The notes under the pieces: generated by a model
Database searches by the model: none
Told to the model about the DNA's origin: nothing
The model's input: only the letters and a program-made list of their open reading frames with translations
NCBI GenBank assembly: GCA_023391835.1
Contig: JAEWAE010000036.1
Location: 1-64,000 of the forward strand
Direction of reading: 5' to 3'
DNA: 64,000 bases
Source of the DNA: Bacillota bacterium
Lineage (GTDB): Bacteria; Bacillota; Clostridia; Oscillospirales; Ethanoligenentaceae
In this document: positions 44,052-53,156 of the stretch, in pieces
Position numbering within the stretch: the first letter of the stretch is position 1
How the letters are laid out: each line of letters opens with the position of its first letter
Made by a program: the position numbers and the translations under genes

Positions 44052-44221
44052 GAGTTATTTCTATTTTTTCTGCGATTTCGATCGAATTTCCGCTTACCCG
44101 ACCGGATTCCGCATGACGGGGCAGTGAGAGGCGCCGTGCACCCACTGCCGCTTTGTCCCGTACAATGAAAAAGGATGATGCTTTTAAATCAGCCCTAAAT
44201 CGTTATTGCAAGGAGACTGCC

Positions 44222-45313
44222 ATGAAAAAATACATTGCCGCCGTGCTGGCGGCAGTTATACTGTGGGCCGCCGTGCCGATCACCGCCCGGGCGGATACCC
44301 CTGCCGCGTCTTTTCCGGTTTACCATGGCATCGATATATATCACGGCACGTCCAGCAACGGCCAAATCGACTGGAGCCGCTTGGCTGCGAGCATACAGTT
44401 CCTGTATATCAAGGCGGACGAGGGAGAAAGCTGGGTCGACCCCATGTTTGTCTCGAATGCGGCCGACGCGACAAGTGTGAGCATTCCGTGGGGCCCCTAC
44501 CATTTCCTGCGCATGTACAGCCCGGAATCCGCAAAACGCCAGGCCGCGAACTACTATTCCCGCATCCGCGGCAAACCCTACTCGCTGGTGCCTGCGGTGG
44601 ATGTGGAATCTTTTGACGGGCAGGAGACCGCGGCGGGTGTGCGGGCCTGCGTGCGCGCGTTCGTGGATGAATTCAAGTCTCTGGCCGGATATGCGCCGCT
44701 GCTGTATACCAGCACCTACTTCGCCAACAGCATCTTGCGCGGGCAATTTACCGACTGCAAACTCTGGCTGGCTGATTACCGTGGCTATGCCGGCGACGTA
44801 GTCGGGTGGGGAGCCTGGCACGCCTGGCAATACAGCGAATCGGGGCGGCTTGAAGCCATCGACAACGATGAAGTAGATCTCAATCGCGGCACAGACGGCA
44901 TTTTTCTGAGCAAAGCGCCGTCTTTCACCGGCAGTGCGGTCATGCTCACCTATCAGCAAAAACTCAACCGAATCGCGATCCCCCGGCCTTCGCTGGAAGA
45001 AGACGGCCTAGACGGCCCGCTGACCCGCTCCGCTGTGCGGGTACTGGAGCAGGTGGGCGGGCTTACGCTCGACGCCGGCATCTGGGGCCCCCAGTGCGAG
45101 AGCGCCTACGGAGCTATCATCTCGCGGCCCACGCTTCTTACCGGCAGCCGTGGTCTGACGGTAAGCTATCTGCAATACCGGATGGGCATCGCCTTTGACG
45201 GCATTTACGGCCCGCTGACCACTTCGGCGGTGCGGGCGTATCAGCGCTCTCACGGGCTGACGGCCGACGGCATAGTGGGACCGCAGACATGGCAAAGCCT
45301 GATTGCCGGCTGA
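44222..45313 (+). CDS. Secreted GH25 lysozyme with peptidoglycan-binding C-terminus
   Basis: Cleaves the MurNAc-GlcNAc bond of peptidoglycan. The 363-residue product has a signal peptide ending ITARADT, a GH25 barrel (residues about 35-230) with YHGIDIYHG, FLYIKADEGESWVDP, GPYHFLRM and the catalytic AVDVESF, and two C-terminal peptidoglycan-binding units; the second is clear (GIAFDGIYGPLTTSAVRAYQ, GLTADGIVGPQTW), the first degenerate (GLDGPLTRSAVRVLEQ). ATG 44222 is six bases after AAGGAG. A TACAAT box at 44160 may be its -10. It could act in wall turnover or germination. It is followed by a peptidase gene. Confidence 0.92.
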   Translation: MKKYIAAVLAAVILWAAVPITARADTPAASFPVYHGIDIYHGTSSNGQIDWSRLAASIQFLYIKADEGESWVDPMFVSNAADATSVSIPWGPYHFLRMYSPESAKRQAANYYSRIRGKPYSLVPAVDVESFDGQETAAGVRACVRAFVDEFKSLAGYAPLLYTSTYFANSILRGQFTDCKLWLADYRGYAGDVVGWGAWHAWQYSESGRLEAIDNDEVDLNRGTDGIFLSKAPSFTGSAVMLTYQQKLNRIAIPRPSLEEDGLDGPLTRSAVRVLEQVGGLTLDAGIWGPQCESAYGAIISRPTLLTGSRGLTVSYLQYRMGIAFDGIYGPLTTSAVRAYQRSHGLTADGIVGPQTWQSLIAG

Positions 45314-45400
45314 ATGGCCGATACCAACCGGCTGGCGACAGAATAGAATGGTAGGGGAAGGCTTGTTCGTTTTCCCCTATTAAGCTGTCGGAGGAGCCTT

Positions 45401-46180
45401 ATGCAGCGGCACCAATATCTGCTTCATCCGGATGTGAGGCGGCCGGACGAAATGAAGTTCCGCGAATTTTTAAAAGCCTCGGCCCCGCTCCCCCCCAGTA
45501 TGGATTACCGGGCGGTCATGCCTCCCATATGGGATCAAGGGACTCTCGGGGCCTGCCAAAGCTACGCCATTGACGCCGTCGACCAGTTCATCAAACAATA
45601 CGCATACACCCCCTCGCACATTTTCACCTACTACAACGTCCGCCTGCTGGAAGGCACGGTGGAACAGGACGCTGGGGGCACGCTTTCCGGCACATGCCGG
45701 GCCGTGCAGCAGTACGGCATTTGCAACGCCGATGTGTGGCCGAACGACAATTCGCAATTCAAAGTCAAGCCGTCCGAAGCGGCTTATGAGGACGGTCTGG
45801 CCGGCAACGACCGGATCTACCGCTTTTACCGGGCTTTCAGTGTATACGAGGCCCGGGCGGCGCTGGCTTCCGGCCATCTGCCGTATATCGGCATCACCAT
45901 CCACGAAAACTTCGACACCAATAAGACCATGCAGACCGGCATCATACCTTGCCCCAAAGGGTCGGTGCTGGGCGGGCACGCCATGGTGCTGGTAGGGTAT
46001 TACGACGCTCCGAAGCCAGCCAATCCGCTTTGCCGGCTTTGCTGTTGGAAATCGCGCGGTTATTTTATCGTGCGCAACAGCTGGGGCACCGGAATAGGCC
46101 TCGATGGTTCCGGTTATTTCCAGATGGATTACAGCGTATTTGAAAAGCTGCTGATGGATATGTGGATCATCATCGGGTAA
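45401..46180 (+). CDS. Papain-fold (C1A) cysteine peptidase without signal or propeptide
   Basis: A cysteine peptidase of 259 residues. The oxyanion Gln46 and nucleophile Cys52 are in WDQGTLGACQSYA, the His in GGHAMVLVGYYD and the Asn in YFIVRNSWGTG, so the triad is complete. The protein lacks the propeptide of lysosomal cathepsins and any signal peptide, which implies action inside the cell or release by lysis. It has its own ribosome site (CGGAGGAG) 88 bases after the lysozyme gene. Function unknown; pairing with a lysozyme could point to wall or spore protein turnover. Confidence 0.88.
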   Translation: MQRHQYLLHPDVRRPDEMKFREFLKASAPLPPSMDYRAVMPPIWDQGTLGACQSYAIDAVDQFIKQYAYTPSHIFTYYNVRLLEGTVEQDAGGTLSGTCRAVQQYGICNADVWPNDNSQFKVKPSEAAYEDGLAGNDRIYRFYRAFSVYEARAALASGHLPYIGITIHENFDTNKTMQTGIIPCPKGSVLGGHAMVLVGYYDAPKPANPLCRLCCWKSRGYFIVRNSWGTGIGLDGSGYFQMDYSVFEKLLMDMWIIIG

Positions 46181-46200
46181 ACCAACTGGATTACCGTTTT

Positions 46201-46240
46201 CGGCCGCTTCCCCGTCCGCGGGGGGCGGCCGTATGTTTGA
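46201..46240 (+). terminator. Hairpin after the C1 peptidase
   Basis: CGGCCGC / GCGGCCG enclosing a CCCCG/CGGGG pair, followed by TATGTTTG. The stem is strong; the T tract is weak and overlaps the next promoter. Confidence 0.55.
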
Positions 46241-46264
46241 CTAATCCCCCCGATATGGTACAAT
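46237..46264 (+). promoter_or_regulatory. Sigma-A promoter of the fumarase gene
   Basis: TTGACT at 46237-46242, 16-nt spacer, TACAAT at 46259-46264. Confidence 0.7.
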
Positions 46265-46336
46265 ACAGATATTCGGAAAATCCGGCTGTCCGTCCGGACA
46301 GGCCGTCGACGGGCAGGGAAAGGTGCGTTCGCAGGA

Positions 46337-47701
46337 ATGGAATATCGTTTGGAAAAGGACTCGATGGGGGAAATTCGCGTCCCCGCGGATCGGTACTGGG
46401 GCGCGCAGACTCAGCGCAGCCTGGAAAATTTCCCGGTCGGCACGGAAAAGATGCCGTGGGAAATCATCCGCGCATTCGCGGTGCTCAAAAAAGCCGCGGC
46501 GCTGGCCAACCACCGTCTCGGCCGGATGGACGCGCGCAAGTGTGAACTCATCGGGCAGGTATGCGACGAAATGCTTGCCGGCAGGCTTGACGGGGAATTT
46601 CCTCTGGTCGTGTGGCAAACCGGCAGCGGCACCCAGTCGAATATGAACGTCAACGAAGTTATTGCCAACCGGGGCAACCGGCTGGCAGGGGAAAAACTGC
46701 TGCACCCTAACGACGACGTCAACATGTCCCAGAGTTCCAACGACACATTCCCAACCGCCATGCATATCGCGGCGGTGACGGCCGTCGAGACCAGCCTGTT
46801 GCCGGCGGCGGAGAAACTGATCGCCACTTTCTGCCGTCTGGAGGCAGAAAACGCGCAGGTCATCAAAACCGGCCGCACCCACCTGCAGGACGCGACGCCC
46901 ATCCGTTTCGCTCAGGAAATCAGCGGCTGGCGCGGGCTGGTGGAGCAGCCGGTGCGGATGATCCGCGAAAGTCTCGCCGGGCTGCGTCTGCTCGCGCTGG
47001 GCGGCACGGCGGTAGGCACCGGGCTAAACGCACCGGCAGGTTTTGACGCGGCCGCCGCGGAGTATGTGTCGCAGTTGTCGGGCACGGATTTTTCCACCGA
47101 CCCGAATAAATTCCACGCCCTCACCGGCAAGGATGCGCTGGTGTTTGCCCACGGAGCACTCAAGGCGCTGGCGGCCAACCTGATGAAAATCGCCAACGAC
47201 ATCCGCTGGCTCGCCAGCGGCCCCCGTTGCGGCCTGGGAGAAATCCGCATCCCCGCAAACGAGCCGGGCAGCTCCATCATGCCGGGAAAAGTCAATCCCA
47301 CCCAGTGCGAATCTGTCACCATGGTGTCCTGTCAGGTGATGGCCAACGACGTGGCGGTGGGCATGGCCGCTTCTCAGGGAAATTTCGAGCTCAACGTCTT
47401 TATGCCGGTGTGCATCTATAATTTCCTGCAGTCGGTGCGTCTGCTCGGCGGCAGCATGCGCTCATTTGATCGCCGCTGTGTCGCCGGCATCGTGCCCGAC
47501 CGGGAAAAGATGGCGGACAATCTGCATAAATCCCTGATGCTGGTCACCTGCCTGAATCCGCACATCGGCTATGACAATGCGACCAGAGCGGCCCGGAAGG
47601 CTTTTGCGGAAAACATATCTCTGCGGGAAGCGGTCTGCTCCCTCGGGTTGCTTTCCGCGGAGGATTTCGACCGCATTGTGCGCCCGGAAAAAATGGTTTG
47701 A
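46337..47701 (+). CDS. fumC: Class II fumarate hydratase
   Basis: Interconverts fumarate and malate, iron-independent type. The 454 residues include the superfamily signature GSSIMPGKVNPTQ, the GRTHLQDATPI substrate loop, SNDTFPTAMH and the catalytic His/Ser pair within these. The N-terminus EYRLEKDSMGEIRVPADRYWGAQTQRS is typical of FumC rather than aspartate ammonia-lyase, although the two are close. It has its own promoter and is followed after 30 bases by the J-domain-like gene. Confidence 0.92.
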   Translation: MEYRLEKDSMGEIRVPADRYWGAQTQRSLENFPVGTEKMPWEIIRAFAVLKKAAALANHRLGRMDARKCELIGQVCDEMLAGRLDGEFPLVVWQTGSGTQSNMNVNEVIANRGNRLAGEKLLHPNDDVNMSQSSNDTFPTAMHIAAVTAVETSLLPAAEKLIATFCRLEAENAQVIKTGRTHLQDATPIRFAQEISGWRGLVEQPVRMIRESLAGLRLLALGGTAVGTGLNAPAGFDAAAAEYVSQLSGTDFSTDPNKFHALTGKDALVFAHGALKALAANLMKIANDIRWLASGPRCGLGEIRIPANEPGSSIMPGKVNPTQCESVTMVSCQVMANDVAVGMAASQGNFELNVFMPVCIYNFLQSVRLLGGSMRSFDRRCVAGIVPDREKMADNLHKSLMLVTCLNPHIGYDNATRAARKAFAENISLREAVCSLGLLSAEDFDRIVRPEKMV

Positions 47702-47731
47702 ACGGACACTGACGGCGGGAGGTGACAGGGC

Positions 47732-48505
47732 GTGGAACTATCGGTGCGCCGGGAAATCGGCACGCGGAAAATCGAGGGGCATTTCCGCCGGATCGAGCCG
47801 ACAATCTCCCGGCAGGAAACGGACGGCACCATCCGGTACGGATACGAAGAAGCGGGCGGCCGGTTTGAAAGGCCGGACGTCACGTTTGTGCTCATGGCCG
47901 TCTCCGGGCCGGAAAATACGGCAAGCCATACCCTGACTATCGGCCGCATCGGGTGGGACTGTATGGAAAAGGGGGGCGGAGTTTACGGCGAACTGCTGGG
48001 CAAAAGCCGCATCGAAGCGCTGCGGAATCTGTTTCACCCCACCGACGCCGAGCTGGGGGATTTCATTCTGCATGCCAACGTAGAAATTGAGCAATGTATT
48101 CGGCGCTTCCGCGACGCTTATCATAATTCGGAAGAATACCGGGTCTACCGCGCAAACCGCGACCGCATCCATCGCTGGCAAAAGGCAAAGAGCCGTTTCG
48201 ACACCGCCTACGGTTCCGGTTGGTTCGAGCAGATTTACAATTTCAACCTGGAACTGATGAACGTCGATCTGCTGGAAAAAGTACGCCACAGCCGAGCCGG
48301 CTGGGAAAGCACCGAATCCAATTCCGGTTCCGCCGGCGATACGGATGCGGGCACCCGGCGCGCACCGGAATTTTCCGCCCGGGAGCTATCTTACCTAAAA
48401 AAATTCTACAAATCTCTCGCCCGGCAGTATCACCCGGATATTTCGCACGACGACGGGGAAGCCATGCAGCTGCTCAACCGTCTGAAAGACTTTTTCGGCC
48501 TCTGA
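47732..48505 (+). CDS. Hypothetical protein with C-terminal J-domain-like end
   Basis: Not recognised over its first 200 residues, which are soluble, mixed alpha/beta (HVFRRIEPTISRQETDG-type segments) then helical and basic (YRVYRANRDRIHRWQKAKSR). The last 40 residues, YLKKFYKSLARQYHPDISHD, carry the HPD tripeptide of J domains followed by a helix ending LLNRLKDFFGL. Placement of a J domain at the C-terminus, after helix II only, suggests a truncated or derived unit that may recruit DnaK. GTG 47732 follows GGGAGGTG by seven bases. It shares the fumarase transcript. Confidence 0.65.
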   Translation: MELSVRREIGTRKIEGHFRRIEPTISRQETDGTIRYGYEEAGGRFERPDVTFVLMAVSGPENTASHTLTIGRIGWDCMEKGGGVYGELLGKSRIEALRNLFHPTDAELGDFILHANVEIEQCIRRFRDAYHNSEEYRVYRANRDRIHRWQKAKSRFDTAYGSGWFEQIYNFNLELMNVDLLEKVRHSRAGWESTESNSGSAGDTDAGTRRAPEFSARELSYLKKFYKSLARQYHPDISHDDGEAMQLLNRLKDFFGL

Positions 48506-48576
48506 TCCCTATGAGGCATTTTATGCATTCGGTCGGTTTTCACTGCTGCTTTTGAATATCCTGCCTCCATATTTCA

Positions 48577-48605
48577 AGCCCGCGGCTCTGTCAGAGCCGC
48601 GGGCT
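48577..48605 (+). terminator. Hairpin after the J-domain-like gene
   Basis: AGCCCGCGGCTCTG and CAGAGCCGCGGGCT are perfect 14-base arms. The T tract after it is weak, so a terminator is likely but not certain. Between 48606 and 48742 only a TATAAT box (48674-48679) stands out. Confidence 0.6.
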
Positions 48606-48673
48606 GTTGCATGATGCGATTGTTTTTGAACGATTCATTTTATCATCACAGAATGTTAATAGTTCCATGCTAA

Positions 48674-48679
48674 TATAAT
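48674..48679 (+). promoter_or_regulatory. -10 box of the MacAB-like operon
   Basis: A perfect TATAAT about 64 bases before the adaptor gene. No good -35 lies 16-18 nt upstream (GAATGT), so an activator may be needed. Confidence 0.45.
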
Positions 48680-48742
48680 ACTCGAATCATTCACCAGCTG
48701 CCATACCCACGATCTATTTATCTGTAATGGGGGAATCGCACG

Positions 48743-50515
48743 ATGCGAAAATGGAAATGGCTCAACACAAAGTGGGCCAAGCCGGCTATCATCACCGGTA
48801 TCGCCCTCGTTGTCGTAGCGGGCTGTGTCATCGGCTACACCGCCTACGCCAGCAACGGCACGGTCACCACGACGACCACGTTCATCAAGACCAAAGCCGA
48901 GACGGGGAATATCAGCACGTCGGTATCGGGGAGCGGCACCGTTTCAAGTTCCGGGGAATACGCGCTGACAGCCGCCGGTTCCGGCACGGTGGACACGCTC
49001 AATGTCAAGCAGGGTGATTCCGTCACGGCGGGTCAGGTAATTGCCCATGTGACTTCGGCTTCCGACCAGCAGACCGTCACGCAGAAGCAGAACGCGCTGA
49101 CCACCGCGCAGAATAATCTCACGCAGGCCCAGCAAAGTCTCAGCAGCGGGCAATACATCAAATCTCCCATTGCCGGCCGGGTCAAGTCGGTCACAGTGTC
49201 GGCGGGTGACGATCTTTCGGTCACCAAGTCTGTGGGCAGCCTGATGGTCATTTCCACCGACGGCAAGATGGACGTGAGCCTTTCATCCAACACGGGACTG
49301 ACCTCCGGCACAGTGGTGAACGTGGCCGTCACCACGTATGACGGCAGCACCGTGAATGTCACGGGCACCATTACCACTTCCACGTCTTCCGGTACTGCCG
49401 CCTCCGGCGACGGCAAAAGCGGCGGAAGCAGTTCTTCCAGCCTTGTGGCTCAGATCGGCCGGGATGACCTGCCCGTGGGCGCTGCCGCTGTGGTCACCTA
49501 TAATGGTCAGACCATCGGCAGCGGCTCGCTGGCACTGGATTCCACCGTCGCTATCTCCAACTCTGGCAACGGCACGGTGACCAAAGTCAACGTGGCGGAA
49601 AACAGCACGGTTTCCAAGGGTTCCAACCTGGTGACGCTCAATTCCACCTCGCTGCAAAACGCCGTAACATCTGCGCAGCAGCAGGTGACCAACGCGCAAG
49701 CCGACCTTGCCACCGCGCAGGCACAGCTGGATAAAGCCACCGTCACCAGCCCGGTCGACGGCGTCGTGGCCAGCGTGAGCACCAGCACGGGCGCGTCGGT
49801 GCAAAACGGCGGCGCCATCGCCACCATCCTGCAGAATAACGCCATGCAGACCGTCGTGACAGTGGATGAGACCGACATTGCCAAGATCAAGGTAGGCCAG
49901 AGTGCGCAAATCACACTGGATGCCGTTTCCGGCAAGACCTTTACCGGCAAAGTGACGGCGGTGGATGTGATGGGCACGACCTCCAACGGCGTGACGAATT
50001 TCAACGTGACCGTTTCCATCGAGAATCCGACGGGCATTCTGGTCGGTGAGACCACCAACGTGTCGCTCATCACGGAAGAGAAAGACAATACCATCGTGCT
50101 TTCCGCAAATGCCGTGTTGGAAAAACGGGGCACTTCCGCCTACGTGCTCGATGCCTCGAAGCTCTTTGATTCAAACGGCAAGAGTGTGACCCTTGACAAC
50201 ATGACCACGAGTGAACTGGTGCAGAAATACGGCAAAAAGGTCACCATCGGCCTGAGCACATCGAAGCAGGTGGAAATCACCAGCGGTTTGAGCGCCGGTG
50301 ATGAAGTCGCCACCGCCGTCACCATCAACAAATCCGCGGTCAAGAGCCTGAGTGCTTCCCGCAGCAGCTCCTCCAGCTCCTTCGGATTCGGCGGGGGCAT
50401 GGGTGGTGAAACGGGCGGCAATTTCGGCGGCGGCAACTACGCCGGTGGTTACACGGGCGGCGGCACACGTACCAACCGTACCGGCGGCACCGGCAATACC
50501 ACCAGCAAGGGCTGA
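48743..50515 (+). CDS. MacA/HlyD-like periplasmic-adaptor-type protein with two adaptor modules
   Basis: Accessory protein of an ABC exporter, 590 residues, outside the membrane behind an N-terminal anchor (AIITGIALVVVAGCVIGYTA). Two lipoyl-like/coiled-coil units are visible: AAGSGTVDTLNVKQGDSVTAGQ, then QNALTTAQNNLTQAQQSL and SPIAGRVKSVTV; and again NSGNGTVTKVNVAENSTV, QVTNAQADLATAQAQL, SPVDGVVASVSTSTG. Beta-barrel parts follow (TDIAKIKVGQSAQITLDAV). The C-terminus is Gly-rich (GGNFGGGNYAGGYTGG). In Gram-positive bacteria such proteins partner MacB-like permeases, as here. GGGGGA precedes the ATG. Confidence 0.87.
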   Translation: MRKWKWLNTKWAKPAIITGIALVVVAGCVIGYTAYASNGTVTTTTTFIKTKAETGNISTSVSGSGTVSSSGEYALTAAGSGTVDTLNVKQGDSVTAGQVIAHVTSASDQQTVTQKQNALTTAQNNLTQAQQSLSSGQYIKSPIAGRVKSVTVSAGDDLSVTKSVGSLMVISTDGKMDVSLSSNTGLTSGTVVNVAVTTYDGSTVNVTGTITTSTSSGTAASGDGKSGGSSSSSLVAQIGRDDLPVGAAAVVTYNGQTIGSGSLALDSTVAISNSGNGTVTKVNVAENSTVSKGSNLVTLNSTSLQNAVTSAQQQVTNAQADLATAQAQLDKATVTSPVDGVVASVSTSTGASVQNGGAIATILQNNAMQTVVTVDETDIAKIKVGQSAQITLDAVSGKTFTGKVTAVDVMGTTSNGVTNFNVTVSIENPTGILVGETTNVSLITEEKDNTIVLSANAVLEKRGTSAYVLDASKLFDSNGKSVTLDNMTTSELVQKYGKKVTIGLSTSKQVEITSGLSAGDEVATAVTINKSAVKSLSASRSSSSSSFGFGGGMGGETGGNFGGGNYAGGYTGGGTRTNRTGGTGNTTSKG

Positions 50516-50547
50516 CCGGCCGGTCGCTCAGAAGGGAGATGATGCGG

Positions 50548-51233
<686 letters not shown>

Positions 51234-51237
<4 letters not shown>

Positions 51238-52427
51238 AGCTCACGCAGGCCATTAAAATGGCTATCACGTCCCTGGTTTCCAATAAAATGCGGTCGTTTC
51301 TGACCATGCTGGGCATCATTATCGGCATCGCGTCGGTGATCGACCTGATTGCCATGGGCAACGGTTCTAAGGTCTCGGTCACCAAATCCATCGAAGGCAT
51401 GGGGACGAATCTGCTGACCGTCAGCCTGACCGGCACCAAAACCGCCTCGATCACGGATGATGAGCTGACTTCGCTCAAAAAGATGTCCGGCAATTCCATC
51501 AAAAACATCGCGCCGCAGCTGAGTGGCTCGGCGACCGTCAAAGCGGGCACCGAAAGCGAAACGGCCAGCATCGAAGCGAGTGTGCCGGAATATGAGGAGG
51601 TACGCGACCTGACCGTAGCCTACGGCCGTTTCATCAGTCAGGATGACGTCGACAACCGCTACAACGTCATCGATGTGGGGGTGGAGGTGCTTCAAAATCT
51701 CTACCCTGACATGGACGTCAAGGAATACAGTACGCTGGTCGGCCAGAGCATCTCGGTGGGCGGCACCAAGTTTGAAATTGTCGGGATACTTGGCAGCAAG
51801 GGCACATCCACGACCGGTTCCAACGACAATGAGATCATCATGCCGCTTTCCACCGGCAAACGGTATCTGAAATCGACCAGTATCAAGACCTATTACGTCG
51901 AGTGCAGCTCTTCCGACAAGATCACCGAAGCCACCAACTATCTGGATTATTTCCTCAATAATAAATTCGACAATGACAGTTCCCAATATCGCGTGCTCAG
52001 CCAAAGCGAGATGATTTCCACGCGCAGCTCCACGCTTGACACTTTCACCAAGGAGCTGGCCGGCATCGCCGCCATTTCACTGCTGGTCGGCGGCATCGGC
52101 ATTATGAATATCATGCTCGTGTCGGTGGTGGAGCGCACCCGCGAAATCGGCATCCGCAAGGCCATCGGCGCCAAGCGCAGGGACATCATGCTCCAGTTTT
52201 TGATCGAGGCGTTGTTTATCAGCTGCTTCGGCGGGCTGCTTGGTGTGGGCATAGGCGCCCTGGTGTCGCTCATTTTGCCCAAGTTTATGGGGCAGGCGAT
52301 GGTTCTGTCCGGCAGCGTCATGCTGTATGCATTCGCCTTCTCGGCCGCCGTGGGGATCATATTCGGCATCTACCCGGCCGCCAAAGCTTCCAAACTCCGC
52401 CCGATCGAAGCACTACGCTATGAGTAA
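51234..52427 (+). CDS. MacB-like ABC permease (FtsX fold)
   Basis: Permease of 397 residues. The N-terminal helix (RSFLTMLGIIIGIASVIDLI), a large outer MacB periplasmic-type domain (residues 45-270) and three C-terminal helices (AISLLVGGIGIMNIMLVSVV, ISCFGGLLGVGIGALVSL) match the FtsX/MacB fold; ERTREIGIRKAIGAKRRDI is the family motif. It moves molecules by mechanotransmission together with the adaptor, and substrates range from peptides and drugs to lipoproteins. The start overlaps the ATPase stop by four bases. Confidence 0.94.
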
Positions 52428-52465
52428 GCGGCGGGTTTCGCCCGGCCACGGATATACGCAAAGGG

Positions 52466-53011
52466 ATGAAAGACATGTTCCGTAAAAAAACGCTGGCCAT
52501 TGTGCTGGCAGTCATGGTCGCCGCCACCGTCGCGGTCGGCTTCGTCGGATGCAAGAAAAAATCGTCCTCCGGTTCTTCTTCCAGCCGCCAAAGGGGCGGT
52601 TTCAACATGGAGGACATGGAGCAACGCTACAAAAGCGGCCTGGCGGAGCTGGTCACCGCGGGCACCATCACCCAGGCTCAGTCGGATAAAATTTATTCGT
52701 CGCTGACCGAGCGGTTCGCCAATATGTCGGGCGGCGGCAGCCGGCCCGCGGGTTCGGGTTACGGCGGCGGAGCCGGTTCACGGGGTGGATCTCCCTCTGG
52801 CAGCATGCCCTCCCGCAGCACCCCTCAGGGCGGCAGCGAAGGCAACAGGGGCGGCGGTTTTGGCTCGGAAATGCTCAAATCGCTGGTGGATGACGGCACC
52901 ATCACCCAGTCGCAGGCGGATGCGGTCATCCAGAAGCTGATGGGCGACCGCGGCGGAGCCTCCGACAGCCAGTCAGGGGCGTCATCCGCTTCTTCCTCCG
53001 CTTCTAAGTGA
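52466..53011 (+). CDS. Lipoprotein with two helical repeats, in the MacAB-like operon
   Basis: Not recognised as a named family. A 181-residue product with a signal peptide and a lipobox-like GFVGC (Cys29). Two related segments, LAELVTAGTITQAQSDKIYSSL and LKSLVDDGTITQSQADAVIQKL, resemble the short helix pairs of DUF2680/YckD-type secreted proteins. They are separated and followed by Gly/Ser-rich linkers (GSGYGGGAGSRGGSPSGS, DSQSGASSASSSAS). It lies 38 bases after the permease and before a strong terminator, so it belongs to the exporter operon and might be a substrate or accessory part. Confidence 0.72.
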   Translation: MKDMFRKKTLAIVLAVMVAATVAVGFVGCKKKSSSGSSSSRQRGGFNMEDMEQRYKSGLAELVTAGTITQAQSDKIYSSLTERFANMSGGGSRPAGSGYGGGAGSRGGSPSGSMPSRSTPQGGSEGNRGGGFGSEMLKSLVDDGTITQSQADAVIQKLMGDRGGASDSQSGASSASSSASK

Positions 53012-53040
53012 ACGCATAAATGAAATAAGTCGTTGCATCG

Positions 53041-53073
53041 GCATCCCGGGGAATTCATCCCGGGATGCTTTTT
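53041..53073 (+). terminator. Terminator of the exporter operon
   Basis: GCATCCCGGG, eight-base loop, CCCGGGATGC and five T. Confidence 0.92.
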
Positions 53074-53097
53074 GCATCCAAACGCCGCAGATTCTTC

Positions 53098-53126
53098 TTG
53101 ACAAAGATACTTTCATAAGGTAAAAT
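53098..53126 (+). promoter_or_regulatory. Sigma-A promoter of the his operon
   Basis: Perfect TTGACA at 53098-53103, 17-nt spacer, TAAAAT at 53121-53126. Transcription would start near 53133, leaving a leader of about 25 bases: there is no room for a T-box or other attenuator. Confidence 0.8.
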
Positions 53127-53156
53127 GATAGCATGATAAATTAAGGAGCGTGTGAA

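Noticed and set aside
53127..53156. Histidine T-box before hisZ
   Set aside because: The leader is about 25 nt and holds no T-box sequence.
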